Positions 31,622 through 39,383 of a DNA stretch of 54,240 nt are shown piece by piece. This DNA comes from an uncultured Verrucomicrobiota bacterium. Its GTDB lineage: Bacteria > Verrucomicrobiota > Kiritimatiellia > RFP12 > UBA3636. Position 1 is the stretch's first letter. Every line of letters starts with the position of its first letter. The stretch lies in NCBI GenBank assembly GCA_946624575.1, contig CAMOSH010000004.1, forward strand, positions 1 to 54,240, written 5' to 3'. The notes under the pieces were generated by a model that worked only from the letters and a program-made list of their open reading frames with translations, searched no databases and was not told the origin of the DNA. The position numbers and the translations under genes are program-made.

Positions 31622-32458
31622 TCAGGCGGCCGGTCTGACCGCATCCGCCTTCCTGCGGGCGCGCTCGGCCTCGGCTTCCGCCTTCTTGCGGGCGCGCTCG
31701 GACTCGGCCTCCGCCTTCTTGCGGGCGCGCTCGGCCTCGGCTTCAGCCTTCTTGCGGGCGCGCTCGGCCTCGGCTTCCGCCTTCTTGCGGGCACGCTCGG
31801 CATCGGCCGCCGCCTTGAGCTTGCGGCGGCGCAAAGCGGAAAGCTCGCGTTTGAGCGGGCCGTGCGAAACGAGCAGCCGCTCGACGTCGACCGCCTCGGC
31901 AAGGGAAGCTTCTGACCCCTCCCGCATGAGAAGGCGCGCAAGTTCGTCATGATTGGCCGGATTCCAGAATTCGCGCTCCACCACGTTGGTTCTCCACCAG
32001 GCGAGCGCTTCGGGAAGACGGTTGTTCGCGACAAGGGTCTCCGCATAGTTCCAGCGGATTTCCGAATCGTATGGATTGAGAGCCAGGGCACGCGCGGCGA
32101 GTTCCGTCGATTCCGCAAGCGCGACCGGCCAGCGCTCTTCAGAAGTTTCCGGATCCGTCGCCTCAAGGTACGTGACACGCGACGCCCACGACGGAAAATA
32201 CCAGTTGTGCGGATAAAGTCGTTCGGCGCGACGGCACAGGGCTACCGCTTCAGCGCCATTGGTGACGGCCGGCACCTCGAAACGCGTGCCGTTGAAAAAT
32301 CCGAACTTGGCGCGGCGATACAGGCGCTGCGCGACCGTGGCCTTCGAGGCGTATACGCCGCCGACGGAACCGACGGCGACCATGACAACCCCGAGCGCGG
32401 CGCAAAGCAGCCGGGACGGAACGGACCGGCGGGTTCCCTCTCTGGAGGCAGCGGACAT
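31622..32458 (-). CDS. Membrane-anchored TPR-like protein with C-terminal ERARKKAEAEA repeats
   Basis: 278 residues from ATG 32458. N-terminal signal anchor 'LLCAALGVVMVAVGSVGGVYA'. Helical TPR-like motifs between about 60 and 170 ('ALALNPYDSEIRWNYAETLV'). The C-terminus is five near-perfect 11-residue repeats (AEAERARKKAE) with 33-bp DNA identity, predicting a long charged single helix. It lies between Wza-like and asnB genes and may scaffold the EPS machinery; function is not known. The gap to the Wza gene is 17 nt. Confidence 0.7.
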   Translation of the reverse strand: MSAASREGTRRSVPSRLLCAALGVVMVAVGSVGGVYASKATVAQRLYRRAKFGFFNGTRFEVPAVTNGAEAVALCRRAERLYPHNWYFPSWASRVTYLEATDPETSEERWPVALAESTELAARALALNPYDSEIRWNYAETLVANNRLPEALAWWRTNVVEREFWNPANHDELARLLMREGSEASLAEAVDVERLLVSHGPLKRELSALRRRKLKAAADAERARKKAEAEAERARKKAEAEAERARKKAEAESERARKKAEAEAERARRKADAVRPAA

Positions 32459-32475
32459 GTCTCCGCACCCCCGAA

Positions 32476-33132
32476 TCAGAGCCACCGCTCGCGGGCCGTG
32501 AGGATGTCGCCCGGAAGCACAAGCGGATCGTCGATGCGGCCGCGCGCGATAAGATCCAAATCGTAGACGGTCTTCACGCCATCGCGTGAAATCTCGATCT
32601 TGCCGTTGGCGAAATCGTTGACATCGCCGGCCTGGATGATGGCGCGGCGGAGCGTGAGCCCGTCGGTCCACGGAAGGGCACCCGTCTTGCGGGTGGCGCC
32701 ATTGACGTAGTAGACCTGCTCCTGCACGACGTTGGGGCAGACAACCGTGACGTCGAGCGTCCGGTAGTAGCCGGACTCGATGTACGTGTCGCGGATTTTC
32801 TTTTCGGCCTCCGAGGTCGTCATTCCGCCGACCTTGATGTCGCCGACGAGCGGGAGCGTGATCAGTCCCATCTCGTCTACGACGTCGGAGATGGTGCCGC
32901 CCTGGGTGCCGGCCCGCGTGTGGAGCACGACGTTGACCTTGTCGTCCTTGCGCAGGGAGCGCGAAACGCCGCCGTCAGGCAACGCGGGCGCGTCCGGCAT
33001 GCGCGGAATCCAGGCGGAGGAATTGGAATTGGACGGAGGCGAGACGTAGTCGGCGATGTGCCCGGTGGAGGCGCATCCGGCCGAAATCACTGCCGCCAGG
33101 ACGACGACTAGGGCTTCAAAACGTGTCTTCAT
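32476..33132 (-). CDS. Wza-type polysaccharide export lipoprotein
   Basis: 218 residues from ATG 33132. Signal with lipobox 'AAVISAGC'. The Poly_export (PES) domain starts at 'RKDDKVNVVLHTRAGTQGG' and 'VDEMGLITLPLVGDIKVGGM', followed by an SLBB-like strand set and 'LVLPGDILTARERWL'. It is shorter than E. coli Wza (about 380 residues), with one SLBB-like domain. Forms the outer-membrane/periplasmic channel for exopolysaccharide with the Wzc-like protein encoded just upstream (21 nt). Confidence 0.88.
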   Translation of the reverse strand: MKTRFEALVVVLAAVISAGCASTGHIADYVSPPSNSNSSAWIPRMPDAPALPDGGVSRSLRKDDKVNVVLHTRAGTQGGTISDVVDEMGLITLPLVGDIKVGGMTTSEAEKKIRDTYIESGYYRTLDVTVVCPNVVQEQVYYVNGATRKTGALPWTDGLTLRRAIIQAGDVNDFANGKIEISRDGVKTVYDLDLIARGRIDDPLVLPGDILTARERWL

Positions 33133-33153
33133 CGCAAAATTCACTGAACAAGG

Positions 33154-35490
33154 CTAGGCGTTGCCGGACGACTGGGGGGATCCGCCGGGCGCCGCGCCCG
33201 CCGCCTGGGAATTGGGAGGAGGAGAGCCGGCGGTCGCGCCGCGGGACGCCTGCCGGCGACGGCGGCGCGACGAGCCTTCGACGTCGCTCGCGTAGTAGTA
33301 GTAGTACTGGTGCTCGTAGTAGTACGAGGAGCCGCCGTGCGCCGCGTTGACATTGTTGAGGATGACGCCGATGAAATTGCCGCCCATCGCGATGACGCGC
33401 TCCTTGGCGCGGCGAATGAGGGCGCGCGGGTACTTGCGGTGGTGGACCACGAGGATGACGCCGTCGCAGAGACGGACAAGCTGCGCGGTGTCGGACACGC
33501 CGATCATTGGCGGCGCGTCGACGATGATTCTGTCGTAGCGGTCCTTGACGCTTTGGAACAGGTTGGCCATCTCCTCCGTGTCCATGAGTCCGAACACGCT
33601 GGAGCTGGCAATGCGCCCGGCCGGAAGGAAGTCGAGATTCGGCTGCGGGGTCTTGACTATCGCTGAATCGAGCGACGCCTCGCCGACGACTATGTTCGAA
33701 AGACCCGGCTGGATCGAGACGCCAAGCGTCCGGTGCTGGCGCGGGTGGTAGAGGTCGGCGTCCACCAGAAGCGTGCGCTCGCCGCATTCGGCGTAGATCC
33801 ACGCGAGGTTGAACGCGTTGAGGGACTTGCCCTCGCCCGCGGACGCGGACGTGAGAAGCAGCGCCTTGCCGGAGCCCAGCGCCTTGTTGTTCTTCACGTT
33901 CATGCGCAGAACGCGGTACACCTCGTAGTGGGCGAGACGGGCGTTGGGGCTGTTGAGGGAGCGCTGCTTCTGCGGCACGATGCCGATGACGGTCGCCTGC
34001 AGGAAGCGCTCGACTTCCTCGGCGGTCTTCACCGTGGTGTCGAGGTATTCGACGAAGAACGCGAGAACTATGCCGAAGAAGAGGCCGGCGACCACGGAAA
34101 GCGTGACGTTGAGCGCGAAGTTCGGCGAGACGGGGAGCGGCATTTCGGCGACCTTGGCGGCCTGGATGATCTCGACCGAGGTTTTCGGCAGGTCCAGGCC
34201 GATGCGCTCGTCGTCCATCCGGTTCTCGATCTGGCTGCGGCGCGCCTTCAGGGTCGCGATGTCCTTGTTGAGTTTTTCCAGTTCGATCGAGACGCCGGAG
34301 GAAGTCTTGCGCTCCTGCTCGGAAAGGAGGCGGACCTGTTCGGCGTACATGTTCGCCTCGTCCTGCGCCTGCTCCCAGTCGAGGCGAAGGCCGGCCTTGA
34401 CTTCCTCGACGCGGGAGCGAATCTTGGACGCGAGACCCGCCAGAGCGGTGCGAACCTCGACCACCTGGGGGTGCTGTTCGCCGAAGCCCGCGCTTTCGAG
34501 CGAGGCGAGACGAAGCTCGGCCTGCGTCTGTTCGGAAAGAAGCGGCGTTATGGAATTGTCGCCAGTGAGATAGAAAATCGAAGTCGCGGCAACCGCGGGA
34601 TCCAGTTCGACGATGCGCTCGTAGCGGGTGCGCTTCGCGTTGGCGTTCATCTTGGCGTTTTCGGCCTTTGATGAAAATTCGGCGATGCGGCGGCGGACGG
34701 TCTCGGCGCCGGCGTCGCTGTCACCCAGCAGCGTGACGCCGTACTTGTCGCGAATCGTGCGGAATTCGTCCTCCTTGGCGGATATCTGGCGCTCCAGGTC
34801 GCGGACTTCCTCGGCGAGCTTGGCCAGGCCTTCCTCGATCTGCCCCTTCGTCTTTTCGCGTGTGTAGGTGCGAAAGACATTTGCGATGGTGTTCGCGATT
34901 CGCGCGGCGACCTTGGCGGCCTCGCCCTCGGGCTTTTCCGGGCGTTCGAGCTTGACGGTAATCGCGATCAGGTCGGTGTCGCGGAAGATGGACAGCGTCG
35001 TCTTGCGCTTGACGAGGGCGACAGTGCGCTCGAACATGTCCTGAGCCGACGAAGTCGCGCGCCAGCCGTATTCCATGCCAAGCTCCTGGGCGAGATTGCC
35101 CTCGCGCACGACCTGCTCGATCACGGGATCGGACTTGATGATCTCGAACTGGGTGCGCAGGAAGATCGGGTCGTAGCGCACCTGCATCCGGTTGTAGAGG
35201 TTGATGCTGGGAGTTTCGCGCTGAACCTCGATGACGGCCTGCGCCGCGTAGACCTTGGGCATCCGGCGCGTGACGACGATGCCCACCAGAATGAGCAAAA
35301 TGGAAACCGCAATGACGATTTCCTTTCGCGAATACAGTATCTGCCAGTAGTCCAGAAAATGGACGGCCTCGGCCGGTTCCTGCGCCTGGGACTGCGGCTG
35401 CGCCGCCACGACCGTCACCGGCAGCGCCGGAATCGCGGATTGCTGGGATGCCGCCGAACCGGCGGGGGAAGCGGAATCGTTGGCTGTCAT
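33154..35490 (-). CDS. Wzc-type polysaccharide co-polymerase / BY-tyrosine kinase
   Basis: 778 residues. N-terminal TM 'EIVIAVSILLILVGIVV' starts a Wzz domain; a long coiled coil spans about 200-440 ('AKLAEEVRDLERQISAKEDEFR'); a second TM lies near 465-485 ('NVTLSVVAGLFFGIVLAFFVEYLDTTVK'). The cytoplasmic kinase has Walker A 'TSASAGEGKSLNAFNLA', Walker A' 'LLVDADLYHPRQHRTLG' and B 'DRIIVDAPPMIG'. A Tyr cluster 'SSYYYEHQYYYYYAS' in the tail is the expected autophosphorylation region. It controls exopolysaccharide chain length and export. Confidence 0.93.
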   Translation of the reverse strand: MTANDSASPAGSAASQQSAIPALPVTVVAAQPQSQAQEPAEAVHFLDYWQILYSRKEIVIAVSILLILVGIVVTRRMPKVYAAQAVIEVQRETPSINLYNRMQVRYDPIFLRTQFEIIKSDPVIEQVVREGNLAQELGMEYGWRATSSAQDMFERTVALVKRKTTLSIFRDTDLIAITVKLERPEKPEGEAAKVAARIANTIANVFRTYTREKTKGQIEEGLAKLAEEVRDLERQISAKEDEFRTIRDKYGVTLLGDSDAGAETVRRRIAEFSSKAENAKMNANAKRTRYERIVELDPAVAATSIFYLTGDNSITPLLSEQTQAELRLASLESAGFGEQHPQVVEVRTALAGLASKIRSRVEEVKAGLRLDWEQAQDEANMYAEQVRLLSEQERKTSSGVSIELEKLNKDIATLKARRSQIENRMDDERIGLDLPKTSVEIIQAAKVAEMPLPVSPNFALNVTLSVVAGLFFGIVLAFFVEYLDTTVKTAEEVERFLQATVIGIVPQKQRSLNSPNARLAHYEVYRVLRMNVKNNKALGSGKALLLTSASAGEGKSLNAFNLAWIYAECGERTLLVDADLYHPRQHRTLGVSIQPGLSNIVVGEASLDSAIVKTPQPNLDFLPAGRIASSSVFGLMDTEEMANLFQSVKDRYDRIIVDAPPMIGVSDTAQLVRLCDGVILVVHHRKYPRALIRRAKERVIAMGGNFIGVILNNVNAAHGGSSYYYEHQYYYYYASDVEGSSRRRRRQASRGATAGSPPPNSQAAGAAPGGSPQSSGNA

Positions 35491-35504
35491 CGCTGTGGAA
35501 TTTC

Positions 35505-35545
35505 CAAAAAAGAAAGCCCGCCGGTCTCACGCGGCCGACGGGCTC
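35505..35545 (-). terminator. Rho-independent terminator between the barrel gene and the Wzc gene
   Basis: On the minus strand: AGCCCGTCGG, loop, CCGGCGGGCT, then TTCTTTTTT. It is 70-110 nt after the barrel stop and only about 15 nt before the Wzc ATG, so it may act as an attenuator setting barrel versus kinase expression. Confidence 0.85.
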
Positions 35546-35614
35546 GAATCGTCCTGCCCGCAACGGGCGGGCGGCGCGGCGGCGCCACCCGTGTGCCCGC
35601 ACGCGGGAAACGGA

Positions 35615-36925
35615 TTAGTACAGGTCGACTTTGGCTCCGACGCCGATGATGTTCTCGTCGTAGTCGTTGCCGATGTCGTTGTCGACCTTCTCGTAGGAGT
35701 AGTAGAGCGTGCCCGTGAGCCATTCGTAGAACTTATAGCTGGCGGCGACGCGCCCGTAGAGCGTGTTCTTGTCGTACTCCGTGGCGCCGTTGTTGGCGGC
35801 CTTGAGAGCCTCGGCGTAGCCGTAGCGGAACGAACCCTGGTCGATGTCGTCGCTGAGTTCGTACTTGCGGGTGCGGTATTCGCAGGAGGCGTTCACGCGG
35901 AAACGACGGTCGGCGTCGAAGTACTTCGTGAGAGTGACGTAGCCGGCCGTGTCCTTCTGAGAGGAGAACGGATAGGAGTCGGAGTAGTGCGGCAGGAAGC
36001 GGAAGCCGGCCAGCACGCGCGTGTCGGAGAGCTGGAAGAGGCGGAGCTCGACGTTGACGCTCGCGGCGTCCTGATCGTCAACAGAATCGGCCTCGTATTC
36101 GCCGCGGGCCCAGCCGATGCCGGCGTAGACGTAGTTGTCGCGGTTGCCGGCGAAGTCGACGATCGACTGCGCGCCGAGCGTGTAGACCGTGTAGCCCTGG
36201 TCGATCTCGTAGCCGGCGTTGCGGGAGGCGTCGGACGCGCGGTCCCAGTCCTGCCAGTCGCCGAACACGCCGAACGCGAGATAGCGGGACGCGACATGCA
36301 TGAAGTCGAGCCTGGCGCCGTATTCGTCTTCGTCGCTGTAGTCGGCAAGTTCCTTTTCGTCATAGCGCTTCACGCGCCAGCGGCCGCTGACCTTGACATA
36401 GTCCTCGCCGATGAGCTTCTGCGAAACGGACGCCGTGACGCGGTTCTGGTAGTACTCGTGGTCAAGGCGGGTATCACGGTTCGGATCGTAGTCGTAATCC
36501 GTGCCGTAGAAGTAGTCGCGCATTCCGGTCCACCAGTAGTTCTCGCCGAAGGTGACGCGGGTGCGGGGGGTAAGCTTGTAGTCGAGCTTGACGAACACCG
36601 AGTGGTCGACCTTGTGCTTCTCCTTGCCCTTGGTCACTTCGTCGTACCAGCGGATCACGGGCGAATACCCTGCCGAGAAGTCGAGCCTGTCGTCAATCTG
36701 GCGCTTGAGGCGGAGCGTCGGCCCGATGTAGAAGGAAGTCTGGCTCTCCTCCTTCTGCGGGACGCCCGCGCGCAGTGTGCCGTTTTCAACATTGTCGCGG
36801 TTATCGGTATGTGCGACGCCAAACGATGCGGAAAGTCCGAAAAGACGATCCTGCTCCGCGCCTGCGGTCTGAACAAAGCCCGCGACGGCCAAGGCTGTGG
36901 CGAGCGAGAGCGACGTGTACTTCAT
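35615..36925 (-). CDS. Outer-membrane beta-barrel protein of the exopolysaccharide locus (BBP2-like)
   Basis: 436 residues. Signal peptide 'SLSLATALAVAGFVQTAGA'. The mature part is alternating aromatic/charged beta strands with repeated Tyr-rich turns (for example 'GENYWWTGMRDYFYGTDYDYD') and ends 'IIGVGAKVDLY', a typical C-terminal strand with terminal aromatic residue. It matches the outer-membrane barrel type (PF10082-like) often found beside Wza/Wzc. The minus-strand upstream region has TTGACT and TATCCT 18 bp apart, a plausible promoter for the whole operon. Confidence 0.8.
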   Translation of the reverse strand: MKYTSLSLATALAVAGFVQTAGAEQDRLFGLSASFGVAHTDNRDNVENGTLRAGVPQKEESQTSFYIGPTLRLKRQIDDRLDFSAGYSPVIRWYDEVTKGKEKHKVDHSVFVKLDYKLTPRTRVTFGENYWWTGMRDYFYGTDYDYDPNRDTRLDHEYYQNRVTASVSQKLIGEDYVKVSGRWRVKRYDEKELADYSDEDEYGARLDFMHVASRYLAFGVFGDWQDWDRASDASRNAGYEIDQGYTVYTLGAQSIVDFAGNRDNYVYAGIGWARGEYEADSVDDQDAASVNVELRLFQLSDTRVLAGFRFLPHYSDSYPFSSQKDTAGYVTLTKYFDADRRFRVNASCEYRTRKYELSDDIDQGSFRYGYAEALKAANNGATEYDKNTLYGRVAASYKFYEWLTGTLYYSYEKVDNDIGNDYDENIIGVGAKVDLY

Positions 36926-37033
36926 TGCTTGATTACGAATTCGCGTTGAAACAGAGAAATCTTCCCCTTGTGCGGTTGCGCGGCAAAGGATAACCGCCGC
37001 GGGGTGGTCAAGTCAAGCGTTTTTTTTCAACCG

Positions 37034-37072
37034 CCCCCCCCCCTTTCAACGCCGCGGGGTTTCCGATATACT
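37034..37072 (+). promoter_or_regulatory. C10 tract next to a predicted surA-like promoter
   Basis: A run of 10 C (37034-37043), preceded by a run of 8 T, lies directly before TTCAAC (37045-37050), a 16-bp spacer and TATACT (37067-37072). It is also in the divergent upstream region of the exopolysaccharide operon. The SurA-like ATG is 57 nt after the -10. Confidence 0.6.
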
Positions 37073-37129
37073 TGGCCCGGCGTGCGCTGACGGAGGCGCC
37101 GCACGTCAATTTCCGGCCCCTGCAGGAAC

Positions 37130-38158
37130 ATGCAACGACTTTTTCTCATCTTTTCCATGACGCTCGCATTTGCGGCGCCCACGACCTTTTCCGCGGACGC
37201 TGCGGCGCGAGCCGCCGAAAACACCGGAGCCCCGGCAGGAGCCCCGGCAGGAGCCCCAGCAGGCGACCGGACCAACGTCACCGACGGGCTGGCGGCCCTG
37301 GTCAACGGGACCCCAATCACGATCGGCGACGTCCTTCGCGAACAGCCGCGCTGGCTCCGGGACGAAGTCGCGGGAGCCCCGCGCGACGCAGATCCCGAGA
37401 AGCTTTGGACGACCGCGTTCAGGAAGGCCCTGCGCGCGCTGGAGGACAAGGAGCTCGTTCTGCAGAAGTACCGCGCGGGGGACATGAGGATTCCCCCGCA
37501 CGCCGTGGACAGGGCCGTGTCCTCGATCCTGGCCAACAAGTTCGACGGCAACCGTCCGGCGCTTCTGGCCGATTTGTCAAGGCGGAAGCTCGGCTGGGAG
37601 GAATGGCGGAGCGGACTGGAGGAGGAAATAATCGTATCCTCGATGAAAAACGCCTTCGCCGACGGCAGCGCGACCGTCTCTCCAAGCGAAGTGGCTCGAA
37701 CCTACGAGGAGCAGAAGGCCAGTCGCTTCTCCACTCCGGAGCGCGTCCAGGTGTTTCTGGCGGCCCTGCCAGACTTGAAGGAAGCCGGGGAATTCGCGGA
37801 GAGAATCCGCAGCGGAGCCGATTTCGCGACGCTTGCCCGGGCTCACTCGACTGACTCGCGCGCCGCGTCCGGCGGCGACTGCGGGCTGGTGACGCCGCGC
37901 GACGAATTCGCCCCCGCCCTTGCGGCCGCGGTGGAGACTCTCGGCGAGGGAGAGGTTTCGGATCCCGTCGAGCTTGGCGGAAAGTGCTATGTCGTGAAGC
38001 GCGGAAAGACGGAGCCGGCTGGGGTGCGCCCGCTTCAGGAAGTATGGGAGGAGCTTCGCGAAGAGCTGCTGGAAAAGCGCCGCGAAGAGCTCTTCGCCAC
38101 CTGGACCGGGCATCTGCGCGACGCGGCCGACATACGCGAATTCGCGCCGTTCGACTGA
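37130..38158 (+). CDS. SurA-like periplasmic peptidyl-prolyl isomerase
   Basis: 342 residues. Signal peptide 'FLIFSMTLAFAAPTTFSADA' followed by PAGA repeats. SurA-N-like helices at about 55-190; parvulin domain at about 195-300 with 'ADFATLARAHSTDSRAASGGDCGLV' and 'GKCYVVKRGKTEPAGVRPLQEV'. Such proteins chaperone outer-membrane proteins; EPS loci often carry one. It is followed 28 nt later by the prepilin peptidase, suggesting an operon with that and the AsmA-like gene. Confidence 0.9.
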   Translation: MQRLFLIFSMTLAFAAPTTFSADAAARAAENTGAPAGAPAGAPAGDRTNVTDGLAALVNGTPITIGDVLREQPRWLRDEVAGAPRDADPEKLWTTAFRKALRALEDKELVLQKYRAGDMRIPPHAVDRAVSSILANKFDGNRPALLADLSRRKLGWEEWRSGLEEEIIVSSMKNAFADGSATVSPSEVARTYEEQKASRFSTPERVQVFLAALPDLKEAGEFAERIRSGADFATLARAHSTDSRAASGGDCGLVTPRDEFAPALAAAVETLGEGEVSDPVELGGKCYVVKRGKTEPAGVRPLQEVWEELREELLEKRREELFATWTGHLRDAADIREFAPFD

Positions 38159-38186
38159 TTTTTCTCCGCGACGAGGGAGCGACAAG

Positions 38187-39368
38187 GTGAGCCTTTTCCA
38201 CGCGTCCGGCCTGATCGGCGCGGCCTGCATGGCCAACTTGAACGACAAGTTCCACGCGGTCGCCGACGCGTTGCGCGCAATCGCGGACGCGGCGACCGCC
38301 GCAGTGCCGGCGACCGGATTCCCGCCGGCCGACACGGGGCTCCTGCCCCCGGCGCCCTGGGCGGTGCTGGCCGCATTCGCGTTTGCATTCGGCGCCTGCA
38401 TCGGCTCGTTCCTCAACGTGTGCATCTACCGGACCCCGCTCGGGCTGTCGGTCGTGCGCCCGCGCTCGCACTGCATGGCCTGCAACTCGGAGATACCCTG
38501 GTACCACAACATACCGATCGCGAGCTATTTCGTGCTTGGCGGCAGGTGCGCGAAGTGCGGCGCGCGCTTTTCGTTCCGGTACGCCGCCGTCGAGATGCTC
38601 GTCGGGCTGCTGTTTCTGGCGGTGTTCTGCGCCTGGCCGGCGGCCGGGGCGGCGCCGCCGTTCGGCATCGCGCCGATACACCTTCCCGTCGCGCCGGACG
38701 GACACGTGCTGTCCCTGCGGCCGCTCTGGCTTGTGCCGCTGCGCTGGTTCGCGCTTTCCGGTCTCGTCGCCGGCGCATTCATCGATCTTGACCACTTCAT
38801 CCTTCCTGACACCGTGACGATAGGAGGCATGATCGCCGGACTGGCGCTTTCTGCGCTTGTGCCGGAAACCCAGGCCCGCATCGGACTTGTCACGCTTCCG
38901 GGGGGGATGATTGCGCCGTGGACGCTCGTTCCGACGACGCGTTTCGCGGCGATCGCGCAATCGGCGCTTGGACTTTGCGCGGGCTACGCGCTGCTGGAGA
39001 CGATCCGCCGCGTCGGTACTTTCGCGATGCAAAGGCTAGGGCGCATAGGGCCGGACGACGAGGCAATGGGCTTTGGGGACGTGAAGCTGCTGGCGGCGAT
39101 CGGAGCGTTCTTCGGATGGCAATGCGCGGTGTTTTCGCTGGTGGCCGGGGCGTTCTCCGGAGTCGCGGCCGCTCTGCCAATGCTGGCTCTCGCAAAAAGG
39201 AACGGCCACGCTTCAGCCGAGGCCGCCCCCCACTCCCCCGCCCCGCCACGTATCCCATTCGGGCCTTTTCTCGCCACGGGCGCCGCGATCTGGATGTTCT
39301 GGGGGCGCAGGCTGGTCGCGGCCTGGCTGTGGACGGCGCCGCCCTGGGCACAGATTCCGGGAATTTGA
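38187..39368 (+). CDS. pilD: Prepilin peptidase (A24 family, PilD/GspO-like)
   Basis: 393 residues from GTG 38187 (GAGGGAG about 13 nt upstream). After a non-conserved N-terminus of about 50 residues: 'FGACIGSFLNVCIYRTPLG', a zinc tetracysteine (CMAC... CAKCG), and the two catalytic Asp motifs 'GAFIDLDHFILPD' and 'MGFGDVKLLAAIGAFFG'. About eight membrane helices. It cleaves and methylates type IV/II prepilins; the Flp-like pilin at 27712 is a possible client. Extra residues between the zinc motif and catalytic helices and a loop near 225-250 make it longer than PilD (about 290). Confidence 0.95.
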   Translation: MSLFHASGLIGAACMANLNDKFHAVADALRAIADAATAAVPATGFPPADTGLLPPAPWAVLAAFAFAFGACIGSFLNVCIYRTPLGLSVVRPRSHCMACNSEIPWYHNIPIASYFVLGGRCAKCGARFSFRYAAVEMLVGLLFLAVFCAWPAAGAAPPFGIAPIHLPVAPDGHVLSLRPLWLVPLRWFALSGLVAGAFIDLDHFILPDTVTIGGMIAGLALSALVPETQARIGLVTLPGGMIAPWTLVPTTRFAAIAQSALGLCAGYALLETIRRVGTFAMQRLGRIGPDDEAMGFGDVKLLAAIGAFFGWQCAVFSLVAGAFSGVAAALPMLALAKRNGHASAEAAPHSPAPPRIPFGPFLATGAAIWMFWGRRLVAAWLWTAPPWAQIPGI

Positions 39369-39383
39369 CCCATTCGCCAGACC

